Assembly: GCA_008692225.1 (NCBI GenBank)
Contig: VICG01000004.1
Location: 2,418,501 to 2,482,500 of the forward strand
Direction: 5' to 3'
Origin: Monilinia fructicola
Lineage: Eukaryota; Ascomycota; Leotiomycetes; Helotiales; Sclerotiniaceae
Length of the DNA stretch: 64,000 bases
In this document: piece by piece, positions 12,771-25,359 of the stretch
Layout: each line of letters opens with the position of its first letter
Numbering within the stretch: the first letter of the stretch is position 1
The notes under the pieces: model-generated
Database searches by the model: none
What the model was told of the DNA's origin: nothing
The model's input: only the letters and a program-made list of their open reading frames with translations
Made by a program: the position numbers and the translations under genes

Positions 12771-13230
12771 ATGTCGCAAATCGATTTAGTGGCCATCATA
12801 TTCCCCAAAGAGGGAAAAGCGGATAGGGTAAGCATGGGGTTTCCACCCACGAGCTTGGTTGCAGGCACTAACCCACTTACCCCTATTCACCAGGTTGCCG
12901 AACTCCTCAACGAGGTCTCCGCATATGTCCAGGAGAATGAACCCGGAACGCTGAAGTATGAGGTTAACAAGGAGGTCAATAAGAAATCTGGTGCAGTGGA
13001 AATTATCATGATGGAAAGGTGATTGGAATGCTGTCCGCGGGCACCAAGTATATGAATTTTGAGGCTAATGATGAAATCATAGCTACAAGGACAAAGCTGC
13101 GATTGCGACTCATGGGGCATCGGAGCAGTTCAAGGCTTTTGGGAAGAGGTTGAAGGATGAGGATCTCATTGCTAAACCTATGCAATTGAAGTTTTTGAAG
13201 AACGTTGGGGGCTTCTCGTCGAGGCTGTGA
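12771..13230 (+). CDS. Antibiotic biosynthesis monooxygenase (ABM) domain protein
   Basis: Small ferredoxin-like alpha+beta barrel protein of the ABM/quinone monooxygenase type. Exons are 12771-12827, 12894-13018 and 13083-13230, giving 109 residues, the usual single-domain length. Visible family features are the opening strand MSQIDLVAIIFPKEGKADR, the helix VAELLNEVSAYVQENEPGTL, YEVNKEVNKKSGAVEIIMME, YKDKAAIATHGASEQFKAF and a final helix with PMQLKFLKNVGGF. Members act on quinones or polyketides, or are of unknown function; no cofactor site is needed. The LaeA-like methyltransferase lies 550 bp downstream on the same strand. The substrate cannot be inferred. Confidence 0.8.
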
Positions 13231-13783
13231 GATGGAAGATAGATGGACCTTTGGGATTCCGTGACTTGTCAGGTCGTTTCTTCATCAAGCAGATAGAGAG
13301 TGTGACAAAGTTGGCAGGTTTACCGATTGGTTCAATTGATGTATCACAGTATCAAATTTGACGACACGTGATAGGATGGTCAGTCGACCACTTGAACATT
13401 TTTGGAACTTTGGACGGAAATGCACCGTCAACAAGTTGGTCACTTTCGAGTATTTCTATTCGGGTTTTCACTATTATCGAAAACTTGTGCGCTTCATCGA
13501 ATCGTTTTTTTCGATCCTTATTCGTCTAGAGAAAAGGTTTGAAAAGCGGCAGATCGTGCCAATCGGTCTCGTCGCGATAAAGTCGCGACTTCCCTTTTTT
13601 TGTTCATCACCACAATCATTGGAATTGATAGCCGATAACTGGGCATATATAAGAGTTACAAGCGCTTTCAATCGATAGATATAATTCTTTTCTTCTTTTT
13701 CTTTTCTTCTTCTTCCCCTTGTTTCTCTGCTCATCACACCCAATTGGATTTATTTTCAATCGATTCATCAAAATCTTACAATC
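13231..13783 (+). promoter_or_regulatory. Promoter of the LaeA-like methyltransferase gene
   Basis: 553 bp between two plus-strand genes. A TATATAAG box lies at 13646-13653, about 130 bp before the methyltransferase ATG, followed by a pyrimidine-rich leader (13680-13735) typical of fungal transcription starts. Confidence 0.55.
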
Positions 13784-16147
13784 ATGGAGCATGAATGTGA
13801 GCAGCAACATTTCACTCCGTTGGTATTCACCTCTCATACAGGAAGAGTTTTTCAAGTGGATGCTGACCATATTCCATTATTATCGCCAAATCATGCCAAA
13901 TCTAACAGCATGGTGTCCATTGCCGAGCTAAGAGCTTCATCTCCCACTCCTTCCAAAGCACATGAACTAGGCTTCGATGGAAGTGGATCAGAGACTTTAC
14001 AACTTCCTAGGTGAGTTTTGCGGTTGGATTGTCTTTATCATTGCACAAACTAGCATATACTCTACCCAGAGGGTGGGCGCGAGTTCGAATGGAAGGTACA
14101 ACCAATCTATAGCACGCAGTGCTGATAAAAACTTTATAGACTCCCATCTCCACACTATAAAGATCGTTCCTCATGTAGAAGCTCGCCACTCATCTCCTTC
14201 ACGACTCCCGATCACTTGGACGAGACAATGGCAAGTCTAGACATAGAATCATCATCCTTTTCCAGGCAACCAGAAAATTCCTTGTGTGATGACTATGAGG
14301 AGTTCGATGTTTGCAAAGCTTGCATGGTTTACAATGAATATGGCGAACTAGTAAACGCTCACAGCCATCTCAAAGCTCGAAATTCGGCCGATTTGTCGGT
14401 CACTGAGATATTGAGGTTGATTAGAAAGGCATATCACCATGATGTCGGTGCTTCTTTCCACCTTTGATTTCATCATACTTGCATTTGAAGTTGAAATCAT
14501 TCCTAGGGCGGCTTGGGGTCTATGCTGACTTTATACTCATAGTACAGAGCTAGGATGAATGATATAGAACAGATCAAAGGTCAAAGCTCACTCAGCTCGG
14601 AAAGGGGCAACCTGACGTGGGAGGAGAAATTATCATCCTGGGAATACAGGCCAAGCTTATCTGTAAAGACAACGCCAGTCTCTGGAGAAGTCCGAACTGT
14701 TCCCGTATACCAAGGACCTCCTCGGGTTTTGGAGGTACGTATCATCCACTGTTAATCAGTTTTATACTAAGTTCTATTAGATTGGTTGTAGCGATGGAAG
14801 GTGGTGCTTCAAAGTTAAGGAGGATCAACCAGATTGGATAGTAGAGGGAATCGATGATACAGATCATTGGTCTTGTGTGAAGAAAGATGTTCAGCTCAAG
14901 TATGATGGCCCCCATTGTCTGAAGCTGATTTCAGCAAGGTGCTAACGTGATGATAGGGATTTTATTGTCCCAACTCCCGAAATGGACTCATCGGATTACT
15001 TCAGTCGTGTTAATTCATCGCAGGCACAAACCGCTCCTGACTTCAATGTCCGAAACCTGAATTGCCTTTTAGCGCACCCTGATCCAATTCCCCACAACCT
15101 TTACTCCTTCATTCGTGGAAGAGATGTATTTGATAGAGTTGAAAGTTACAAGAGCTTTCTAGATGACGTTCGCTTGTAAGTAATTTCTCGCAAGTCACTG
15201 AGGCTTACCTTCCCATGTTCTTCCCCGTAGTAACAGTTAATAGAATTCTTCAGCCAGGTGGCGTTGTGGAATTTCTCGAAGTAGATCACCGACCAAGATC
15301 TAAAGTGGCAGATTGCGCTTTCTCCAAGCGTGAAGACGATCACCAGAGTAAAGCCCAGACTGATTGGACTGACAATCTTGCTGATCGGCTTACGCGTCCA
15401 TCTCACGATGAAGAGCTTGCAACGACCGTGCCGGGCTGGATGGAAAGAGTCACAGAACGTCACAAGGCAACACTCCGTCCACAAGGCGGAATTCCTGCGG
15501 TTAGCTTGAAGTCTTGGGTAGAAGGAGCTGGGTGAGCTAGTTGAAATGAGATCTGTGTAGGCAGCTAATATTTTTGCATAGATTCTGGGATGTCAAAGAG
15601 ATTGTTCATCGACTGCCTGTAGGAGGAACCACAACAACTGGACAACGACTGAAGGACTTTATCTTGTACCAGATTGAGCTTGAGAACAGTATTCCACAGG
15701 TACCACTTTCCTCCTCAACCTTGTACCTTTCCGCTGACTGATATTCTAGCTTCTTGAGAGATTACTACCGGTTGAATTGAACGAGATCGAAAGCGGAAAC
15801 TACTTCCTCACCCTGCACATCGTGACAGCACGTAAGCCGCGCTGTCCCCGAGCAGGTGACCTCCTCATCGATGGCACAAGAGAAGAAATGACAGATGTGA
15901 AATATGATCAGATGGCTCGAAGTAATGAATTGAAGAACCAAGCAGGATGGAAAAGGTTGTCTCCATAAAGGAAAGACCTTTCAGCTCCCATATGCTAACC
16001 CATCTGTATCTGGATAGATACGAACTCGGCCGCATCTCTGAAATGATGAATTCGTTCGAAGAACACCATCCTGGAAATATTTCAACCTTGTCACCACTCT
16101 CTCAGCTACGTGTACCGGATAAGGTTGTGGCGAAGAAGGGATCTTGA
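13784..16147 (+). CDS. LaeA-like SAM-dependent methyltransferase
   Basis: Class I methyltransferase of the LaeA/VipC-like group. LaeA regulates secondary metabolism in the nucleus, but many paralogues have unknown substrates. Nine exons: 13784-14010, 14140-14443, 14543-14734, 14781-14899, 14957-15175, 15244-15531, 15582-15699, 15750-15955, 16018-16147 (600 residues). Residues 1-160 are Ser-rich and non-conserved. Then come NLTWEEKLSSWEYRP, motif I VLEIGCSDGRWCFKVKE at about 239-254, a motif II acid in VEGIDDTD, NLYSFIRGRDVF and the post-core strand LQPGGVVEFLEVDHRP. The C-terminus holds GWMERVTERHKATLRPQG and FWDVKEIVHRLPVGG. Intron 5 is least certain: only the AG at 15243 keeps frame, skipping two earlier AGs. 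The donor of intron 2 is GTCGGT. The canonical LaeA itself is shorter, so this is probably a paralogue. Confidence 0.82.
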
Positions 16148-16715
16148 CAGAGAATAGAGGGGGTAGATGACGATGGATTGTGGGTTATGACACAACTTGA
16201 GTGCGTAGTTTGCTCGGGCTTGATGAATTCAAGAATAGATGAACTATGGAATGTTAGATCATGGGGGCTTGACTCCCATAAAATTAATTGTAATTGAAAA
16301 GTTTTCATCGATGATGGCTTAGCGGATGGTGGCTTTCGATCTCACATAAACCATTAATACATACTAACTCACATGATATGCTTCAGGATCTCCTGATTCA
16401 TAGCTGTACTCCATGCTATGCTCATTAGGCCCCTGAAGTGTTGCTGAATTTAGTTGCTTATATAGATATGTAACAAATGTTTCAATGTAGGATAACTCTC
16501 GTTTGATGGTAAAAGATTTTATCACCTAAAAGAAGAAACATATCAAAGCACCCTCCACTATACCATCATCCTCGACAGAATGTAGAAATACCAAACTGAG
16601 CACAACTACAAAGCATTCCCAAGGCTACTGTAGACTTCCACTTCCACTTCCTCCAAAACCCTAACAAATTCATCTCCGCCACGTCACGCCACGCGACCCC
16701 AGCCCAGCCCAACAC
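16148..16715. other. Convergent intergenic region
   Basis: 568 bp between the stops of the methyltransferase (plus) and the hydrolase (minus). AT-rich in the middle; no gene is recognised. Confidence 0.5.
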
Positions 16716-18120
16716 TTAACACCTCCCCCATACCCACTTCCCAATCTCCCACGCCTGACTCTTTTCCCTCGCCAGACTATCCCCTTCAAGTCCAGCGTTG
16801 GGCTGGTCATGATACTCGTCCTCTACAACCTTCAGCTCTACCCCCAAGCTTGCTGCACCCGGCTCCGTCTCCACCTCCTGTAACTTCCCGGCAAAAGCCT
16901 TCACGTCGTCGACGAAAACTTCGTGTTCGCCGGCTACCATCAGGATGGAGGTCACGGCGGCGGGGAGACGTTTCCACCACGAGGTAGAAGCGTAGAGGGG
17001 CTCCATGTAGTTGTCTGAGGGGGCGGAGGACTGATATTCGCGGGACCACTTTTGGATGGTGTGATGTCAGGTGGGTCTTCTGGTGTCGGAGAGTTTGGTG
17101 GGGGAAGGGTCGGATGTGGAAAGTGGGAAGTGGGGTGTGGGTGAAGGAAGGAAAGGGGACGGGGGGTAAACTTACGAGTTTGAGAGCGGTAGGATCAAGT
17201 ATGTCTTTGTATCTGTTTGCCTCGAAAGATTCCGCGCTCGTGCCAAAGGTGAGCCATGGTGCGAGAAGCACGGCCCCGTCGAGTGGTTCTTTGAGATGGA
17301 CCCGGGGGATGCTTTCATTGGGGTGACCGTGGATGATGTGGGATAGGAGAGCCAGGGCAAGGTTTGCGCCTGCTGAGTCGCCAGCTAGGATGATGGATGA
17401 TGGGGGATAGCTGTAAAATTGGAGAGGGCGTCGGTTAGTTCTTGGGAGTTGGGAGAACGAAGATGGTTTGGGAGAATGTAAGCTGGACTTACTTTAAATT
17501 ATGAATGACATGATTGAGCAACGCAGCAGCTTGCACCAATTGTCGAGGGTAAACCACGCTTGGGGAAAGATCTATATGTATTTTTCCGGATCAATACACC
17601 AACACCAAACCGATATGGGGAAAGAAAGAAAAACCCCGTACCATAAGACAGAAACAACACCGCCAAACTCTTCTCCTCCTTCTCCGCCCCATCCACGAGC
17701 TTAAACATAAAGTCGAAAGCGTTGGGCGCGGCGGGGATTACAAACCCACCCCCTAATGACCAACATCAGCCGCGGGCTCTTGATTTCAGATGGAGGCCAC
17801 GAACCATGCAAGTTAAGGATAATCTTCTTCGCTCCTCTCTTGCCAATCCAATGCGCCTGCGTTCCATCTCCCAACGTCTCACTTGATGGTTCCACGCCCC
17901 GCCTCTTGCAGACAGTCGCATATGCATCATTCGTGCTTGGACTGACATATCTACCCTCCCATCAGCATGTGATACTCCAAGTAGCCGAGCTAATCCGCGC
18001 AAGAAAGATCCCCAGCAACGCAAGCACACCATTGAAATACAATAGCAAACCCCGAATTCAACCCCATCACGCACACCCAAACACCGACCGCATGGCCCCC
18101 GGAGTAACCCAGAGAAGCCG

Positions 18121-18166
<46 letters not shown>

Positions 18167-18542
18167 AACACCACCTACAAAAACTGCCGAGGACTCATCC
18201 GCCTAAACACCGTTCTCACGGCCGTCAGGAGCACATATCTCCTATAGCTACCCCGCCCGGCACGCCGCGTCCGCCATATCCCCGTCAGCAGACCCAGGAC
18301 TGTATGACCCACTACAAGTATCGACGACACCCACGTTAGCTCCCGAGCGATACCCCATCATTATACGCCAAGCCAAGCACGTGCAAAAGACCAAGCGGCC
18401 CCCGATGACAAGCAGACCCCCCCGGGCCGGTGAAGACTGCACTGTACATACCGATACTCGCGCAAGCGAGCACGACATCCGCTTTCTCCGCCACGGATAT
18501 GCTCGTCGTCGCGTTCTCTTGGGCGGGAGTCGACGATGACAT
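16716..18542 (-). CDS. Alpha/beta hydrolase (HSL-type, fold-3), membrane-anchored
   Basis: Serine esterase/lipase of the hormone-sensitive-lipase type. Exons on the minus strand are 18542-18452, 18311-18179, 17950-17805, 17752-17642, 17571-17493, 17410-17176 and 17048-16716 (375 residues); all phases agree. The N-terminus begins MSSSTPAQENATTSIS and has a hydrophobic helix VVLACASIGVGHTVLGLLTG (about 23-42), suggesting membrane attachment. The oxyanion motif NLHGGGFV spans intron 3, the nucleophile is in LAGDSAGANLALALL, the acid is in VAGEHEVFVDD and the His in EYHDQP. GTQAHWIGKRGAKK before HGGG is typical of fungal homologues. For exon 3 the TAG at 17951 was preferred over an in-frame CAG nine bases later, because it follows CTGAT. 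Natural substrate unknown. Confidence 0.85.
18118..18168. repeat. CAGCAA microsatellite in hydrolase intron 2
   Basis: About eight CAGCAA hexamers, lying ten bases inside the 5' end of the hydrolase intron 18178-17951 (TTGCTG on the coding strand). Read as protein it gives a false poly-Leu frame. Confidence 0.9.
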
Positions 18543-19317
18543 TTGGGGCGTGGGAGCTGATGGGTGCTGGTGATGTGAGTGAGTGAGTGGGTGGGTGGGT
18601 GGATGGATGGGTGGGTGCGATGAAACGATGAAATGACGAAATGACGAAACAACCAAAAGAGCAAAACAAACCAAACCAAATGAGAAAGAAAAGAAAAAAA
18701 AAAAGAAAAAAAAGAAAAGAAAAGAAAAGAAAAGAAAAGAAAAGAAAAGAAAAGAAAAGAAAAGAAAAGAAAAGAAAAGAAAAAAAAAGAAAAGAAAAGA
18801 AAAGAAAAGAAAAGAAAAGAACAGAGCCCAACAGAACAGAAGAGCTGTGGGTAAATCCAAAACCCTTTTCCCCAACTGAACTTCCCCGCATCTGGATGTA
18901 ACTTTGCAGCACAGCACAGCACAGCACAGCACAGCACAGTACAGTACAGCACACAATCTCGCTCACGCAGCGGAAGCTTGCAGCTGCTCTCTTACTGTAT
19001 GTAACTCTACGTCGCGCCCACCTAAGGTATGCATTCATCAATGTGGATTTTTCACGGGTCGCAATTGACAGCTGAGGATGCAATCGATGTAACCTCCTCC
19101 AAACATGATGATGATGATCATGACATGATCATCATCATCATCATCATCACAGAAAGGAAAGATCATGAGCAATTTGGCCAAAAGAGATAACATGATGAAC
19201 GACTCATTTATTCTTCTACCTCTCGGAAAGTATGGGTTGGGTATAGATAGGCGGACAAGCTTCACATTTGGGTATTTGGGTATCATAGCTCTTTCTTTGT
19301 CTCTTCTTGTAAACTAC
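18543..19317. repeat. Microsatellite-rich intergenic region
   Basis: Between the hydrolase start (18542) and the DBP8 3' end (19318). It holds GTGG/GATG repeats at 18572-18617, a long AAAAG array at about 18685-18820, a CAGCA pentamer array at 18905-18950 and an ATC/GAT array at 19104-19149. Long frames on the minus strand here (Phe-Leu-Ser and Cys-rich) are repeat artefacts. Confidence 0.9.
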
Positions 19318-20997
19318 TCAGCTCAGCTTTTTCATGCCCCTCTTGCGTTTTCCGCCGACTTCTCTCCCCTCTTCAATCTCCAACATAGCTTCACGCTTCT
19401 TTTCTCCGACCAGCTTCAATGATTCCCTGATGACTCTCGTTTCCAGATTGACACCCTCCTCTGCCCATGCGTCCATTTGTCTACCCACTCTGTTCTCAAT
19501 GGCGAGAACCAATTGGACATCTCTTTGACCTACAAAGGTAACGGCTTCTCCTTTTCTGCCAGCTCGGGCTGTACGACCAACTCGGTGAATATAATCATCT
19601 GGATCTCGAGGGATGTCGTAATTGATTACAAGACCCACCTCTGGAATATCGAGACCACGAGCAGCCACATCAGTGGCAACTAGGATTCTGGCCGCAGAAG
19701 CACGGAATCGACCCAAATTATCAATTCTTTGTCTCTGTGGAAGCTTGGAGTGAAGGGCCGTGACTCGATGCTCAAGAAGTCGTAGTAGATGGGTAAGGTA
19801 GTCGGCGGTAGCGGTTCGATTGCAGAAGATAACGACAGATTTTGGCAGATTCTTGTCAGTAAGCAGAAACATGTGTAGATAGTGTTCTCGATGTGTTACA
19901 GGTACTTGCAGATGCATTTGATTGAGAGAAGAAGGAATGGCCAGAGCTTGCGTGTCCACTTCGCAGACAAATACTGGAGGCTTTCCTGGTGTGCGAGGCA
20001 TGTCCTTCAAAGCTCGCACTTCTGGAGTCACGGTAGCGGTGAACAATAAGGTTTGCCTTTCGGCGGGAGGTGGAAGGATAGACAGACATTCTTCAACATC
20101 CGGAAGCATACTTCCCACGCTACCAGATGCAAGCAATCGATCCGCTTCATCGAGAACCACCATGCGCACCCGACGTAAAAGCGCATATTGTATCTTCGCC
20201 CGAGGTTCGAATATGATCCGCCAGTCTGCCCGGGGTTGCGATGACAACGTGTGGTCGTTGTGCAAGGGCCGTTGCTTGGGGTCGCATGTCCGAACCGCCC
20301 TTATCAGGACAGCTTTGAGAGATTGAGGAGATGAGATCGCTTTGAACTGCTCGTAAATTTGTAAAGCCAATTCCCTAAGACAATGATGTCAGCCAGATGA
20401 TACTCACCCCATAGTCATCACAGCAAGGCCTTACCTCGTGGGAGTAAGCACTAAAGCAAAGATCCCGAAAGGATCCTCAGCCCATTTTTGAAGGATGGGT
20501 ACAGCGAATGCCACCGTTTTTCCAGAACCAGTGCGACTACCTCCTATACAGTCTCTCCCCTTCAATATCTCCGGTATGCAGCCCTTTTGAATACCCGTAG
20601 GTCGCTTGATAGCCATAGCCCCCAATGACCCCACCAACCATGGCTTCACATCCAAGGCAGCAAAAGTGGTTTGCGCATCTGTCGGAGCCAATGTTGCGCC
20701 ATTGCTGATATTTTTAGTATCGAGGGGAGTTTTTTGTGATTTCGTCTTCACCCGCGATGGAACAGAGGTGGTGGTAACTAAGGGGATCTCTTTATGCTTT
20801 GGTTCCTGGGATGTTTTCCGCCTTTTCCGCGAAGCTTGACTATCTAATGAATCTGAATCGGATTGCGAAATGTCATCTTGCTCATCTTGGGCATTATCGG
20901 ACGAGGAATCGTGATTCGATTGCGGGGATAAATCGGGCGCTTCAATTGAAACTTGATCGACAGTCTCAGATCCTTGAGTAGTCTTTTTGGAAGACAT
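19318..20997 (-). CDS. DBP8: DEAD-box ATP-dependent RNA helicase Dbp8 (two compensating frameshifts)
   Basis: Nucleolar helicase for early 18S pre-rRNA processing. Exons on the minus strand are 20997-20435 and 20374-19318 (539 codons). An acidic, Ser-rich N-terminus is followed by the Q motif ([16 protein letters not shown]), motif [24 protein letters not shown] (across the intron), [13 protein letters not shown] (DEAD), [10 protein letters not shown] (SAT-like TAT), [31 protein letters not shown] and [14 protein letters not shown]. Between 20298-20300 and 20177-20180 the reading frame is displaced: the [16 protein letters not shown] segment is encoded, but only in another frame. A missing G in the first run and an extra T in the second (coding strand) explain both. 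Because the two cancel, the frame stays open and a naive translation silently loses motif Ib. Probably assembly error; the gene is likely functional. Confidence 0.9.
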
Positions 20998-22929
20998 TTT
21001 GAGTGGTTGCAGTTGTCGTTTGTCTTGTGAAAAAACATTAACAGGAAAATTAATTTTTTTTTTCCCCTTACCTCATGGCTCACTCACTGCCATTTGCTGA
21101 CTGTACGTACCATTTTTATCTGCACATCTCGCGCGCGCTTAGATACCTAGTAAATTGTGGCTTGGCTTATCGCCTTTTTTCTATGGGGGGAGTTATTAGT
21201 TGTATTATGTATTATTGCTTGTAGAGGATGAAACAATGAATCTGACCAATAGGAATATGAGAATTGATGTTGACAAGGATCTGAAGAGCGTAAGTAAGTC
21301 AGTCTTTGTCAATTCTACTACTCTGTGCGAAGTATGCACATGGAGGTAGCGTTAAAGTCATCAATTGATGTGAGTGAGAGGAGTGAGAGGTTATCTATTC
21401 TATTCTATTTTTGTTGCTCCTGAGTAGATACCTAGTAGATACTTTTAGTACTTGATTCAACGAAGAAAAAATAGCAAGAGCTGAGACTCAAATTCGATCC
21501 AAGTACTTTATTTGGTTCTACCTACTTTGAGTGCCTGCGCATGCAGCCACGGCCAGTTCCATACAGTAGCCCAACTACCTACAATTTTCTCGTCTGCATG
21601 CATCATACAGCATCTCTCGTGTCAAGAACCGTGGCGGATGGAGCCTATGGGAAAAGGGGAATTCCGGGACCGGCAGTTTGGATGAGCGGCTTGGTCAGTT
21701 AGGGAGATATAGTAAGTAGTAGATACAAGAGAAGACTACTGTAGCGTGATGGCTCAAGAAATATCTCATCATCGTCATAGATGATCATTTCGAAGAATCA
21801 ACGATTGATCGATCGCATAAGATGAGGAGGAGTGTAGATTTTGATATGGACTACGGGTAGAAATAAGGAAACTCATTACCGAATCCTTTGACCACACCAT
21901 GAAGCGATTTATAGAATGAACCCCTTCATTTGTATGTATAGTAAGGTTAAGTATTGTATATTTGGCACTGAACAAGATGATAACAAATTCAACATGAAAA
22001 TAGATCAATAGATAGAATGATACTTGAATACATTTGATACATTTGATTCCCTAAACATCGACTCTCTCCCTCCCTCTCCCTCTCCCTCTCGGCATGCCTG
22101 ACTGACTGCATTTTCTCTGACCACCATCATCTTACCTCTCCTCATCCATACCTTATTACTGTACCTTATTCTTACGCCCCCTCATAATCTCTACCAGTAA
22201 ATGGGTTTGCACGGAGCATACCGAGTAGACTTCAGCTTCCTTGTCCTTACTCTCTTTGGCATTGTTACGAAGAGAATATGATGTATGGCGGAATATTAAT
22301 TGCCCAATTCGCTACTGAAACACCGAAGCACTCAAGGGAGGAGTACGCAGTAGGTAATAGTTCTAAGTAGAGAAAAGTGAGCAAGCATCCATCTCTCTAC
22401 AGTAACCCTCTTTGTACGCAAGAGACGACCACGACGACCACGACGACAGGCTTTCAAATGATTCTACAGCACTGTATGGCACTGACTGTACTTATCCCGC
22501 CGAATACCCGACCTGGTTTGAAGTTAAACTTTTTCGGGGCGCGGTCCCATCCGCGGTTCTCTCCATCGAAATCGACGGCTCGTGATTCGTTTGGGCCGTA
22601 CGCATACCCGTTAGGTCCTGGACGTACGTACCGTACCGTACAGGACTTGTTGAACCCAAACAGGAAACTCACCTCACACACGCGCCCCCGCCGCGCGCGT
22701 TCCCGTCGAAGCCTCGAAGAGGTCCCTGGACATTTCGTGGATCGAGTGCACCCTGGCTTGATTGAGAGCCAATCCTTTCGTGGCTTCAGAGGAGGATCCA
22801 TCTTAGAGGGTTGAAGTGTGCAGCAGGATGAAGGGAGGGGGGGATTGATGCGTCGCGCGCCCAATTGACTACCTAGGTGTTCGCTTGGGAGAAGGAAGGG
22901 AGGGAGTATCGAAGAAAATATCATATAGT
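20998..22929. other. Gene-poor upstream region
   Basis: Upstream of DBP8. Ordinary composition with short microsatellites, such as the CCCTCT tract at 22064-22090 and a CGACCA run near 22425-22445. The region 22480-22830 is GC-rich and open in two frames, but neither resembles a known protein. I see no supported gene. Confidence 0.5.
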
Positions 22930-23660
22930 AATGAATTTCCCAGGTGGTTCTTTTAATTCTTTGGAAATTGGTTTTGGATATATGAATATATGAATTTGAT
23001 AGGTAAGAATATACAAAAATAAAAGAAGAGTATATGATAGAATTAAATATTGAAGATAAATTGAGTATAATAAGTAAAGTTAGATATTGGAAATAAAACT
23101 AGATATATAATATAAGAATATATTATAGAATTCTAAAGGTAAATATATAAAATAGAGTTAAAAATAAAGAATAAAAGTAAATTATTAAAAAGCGACTCTT
23201 TATTAAAGTTATTTAAGATAATACTAGTATTAGTATTTAATAAAAAAGAATCTTTAATTATTTATTTTTTCTTTTTGTAAATAATTATATATTTTTAATT
23301 AATCCCTCTCTATTCCTATACTTCGTTATATAAATATAAAGAATAAAACTAGATATATAAAACTAAATATATAAAATCAAATATAAGATTAAATATAAGA
23401 TTAAATATAAAATTTAATATAAAATTAAATATAAAGAACAAAACTAGATATATAATAAAGAATTAAATTCTACGTTACTCGAGTATAACTATTTTATAAT
23501 ATAAAATACTAAAATCCAAATCGTAGAATTAGAAAATCTACTTATTAATACTACCTAGGTACCACCCGACTCTAATAATACTCCTCAATATAGTAATCAA
23601 TAATTAATAATTACTGAATTACTCTATATTAATTATATCTAAGCTGGAATTACCTAGTCC
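22930..23660. repeat. AT-rich island, probable decayed repeat
   Basis: About 730 bp of almost pure A/T with dispersed similar strings: AACTAGATATATAA recurs near 23097, 23347 and 23443, and ATATAAGATTAAAT-like units repeat at 23370-23440. Borders are sharp on both sides. This looks like a RIP-mutated transposon remnant, but no coding or terminal-repeat trace remains. Confidence 0.55.
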
Positions 23661-25359
23661 GCATCGACCTATTGGACCCCAAATGCATCGATTCATTCAC
23701 TCCCTTGCAGCTCTGCAACCCTTTTTGAGCAGCGAGCGGCCTTTTCCAAACAACAATTAATACATTTGGGCTGCAATACCAATAGAATTATTTGTATCAA
23801 ATCTTTTTCTCTTCAAACATTCTTTCTCATGAATGGATACTCGAGTCCAGCCAGTACTCGTATGTTGGATAATCATACAGAGTAATAAAGTACTTTACCA
23901 TAGAGAATAATAAGTGAAGGACATTATTGCCTTTGTTACTTTAGCTCTACGCGAGTACTTCTTTTATTTCCTCCGTATCATTTACCTTTAGCTACAATAT
24001 TTAGCCATTAACAACATACTTATTATTATTTATCTACTTCTTTATTTCTCTATTACTACTACTATTACTACTACTACTACTATTATTACTTCCCTATCTA
24101 TTGTCTCTATTATCTTCATCGTTTTAACTTCTCCATCATTTCTTCTTAAAAGGAAAAGAACTGAACTCACCTGGATCCATTCACTCACTCACTCACTCAC
24201 TCACTCACTCACTTGTTACTTGCCAACATCCTTATTGTTTGTTACAACCTGATATCTTGCTATTGTTTATTGATTTGATTTGGTTGGGTTGGCTTTGATT
24301 TGGCTTTGATTGGACCGAATTGGATTGAATTGAATTGAATTCCTTCTGTCTTATTAATTACACATATCCTTCCCTCCCTCCCTCCTACCTACCCATGGAC
24401 TTATCCTCTGTCCTCTGTCTTTCTTATATTTGATATTTTATATTTGATATTTGATATTTTATGTCTTATATCTTATACTTATCCATACCTTCTTTACCAA
24501 GAAAGATATTAAACACAATCGTTTCAATACAATCAATATCTATCCATCTATTATCTATTATCTACCTATTCATCGATCCATCCATTCATCTATCTTTCTA
24601 TCCATCTATCCATCTACCCATCTACTCGAGGTCATCCATTCATCATCCATACATCATCAATTCATCTTCATCCATCCATCTTCATCCATCCATCTATTCA
24701 TCCATCTACTTTTCACACTTGCAAATTTTAATAATCAAATATTGCTTTGATATTATTTTCCCCCTCCTCTCCTCTCCCCTCTCTCCTCTCCTCTCATCAC
24801 CTCCTCCTCAATCTATTTGATCGACCCACTCTCGTCGTGACGATAAGCTTGAAACGGAGACGAGTCGTCTCGCTTTTGAATACCCGCAGTTTATTACGAG
24901 TACCACCTGGGCACCTGCAGTAACCTTACCTACTACCACTACTAGTACTTGAGAGCTGGAACTGAAAAACTGAAAACCGGAAACTGAAAATCGAAAATCT
25001 ATCAAATAGCCTTACCAACCTTCGATCTATTATACAAAAGACAGTTTTGTAGTAATTCTCAATCATTCATTCTCTTGATCATTCAACCCTTTTCGAGATT
25101 CAAGAATCTCGAGAATCAGATCAATCCCAAGACGGACCTCAATCCCCATTTCCAACCACATAAAACCTTTTCTCATCTGAATTAACGGTCTCTTGCAGCG
25201 GTGGACTGCATGCCGATGAGATATCAGGACAAACAATACAAAGAATACCGGCAACGGTGTAACCCGAGATTCGAAATCTAGGGCGACGGCAACGACCTCA
25301 AGGCTTGCCGTATCCGTTGCGTTTCGACGCCACCATCTTTCGACTATCCCAAGGATAAT
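23661..25359 (+). promoter_or_regulatory. Long upstream/leader region of the MAPKK gene
   Basis: Pyrimidine-rich on the plus strand, with ACT repeats near 24055-24085, ACTC repeats at 24179-24212 and ATCC/ATCT repeats at 24540-24715. Several upstream ATGs exist, for example at 24461. A long 5' leader is usual for signalling genes in filamentous fungi; transcript limits cannot be seen from sequence. Confidence 0.45.

Noticed and set aside
14066..14095. GAGTTCGAAT string resembling a tRNA T-arm
   Set aside because: Lies within a methyltransferase intron and has no matching arms.
18248..19083. Long minus-strand frames rich in Phe-Leu-Ser and Cys
   Set aside because: They are translations of AAAAG and CAGCA microsatellites; the real content is the first exons of the alpha/beta hydrolase ending at 18542.
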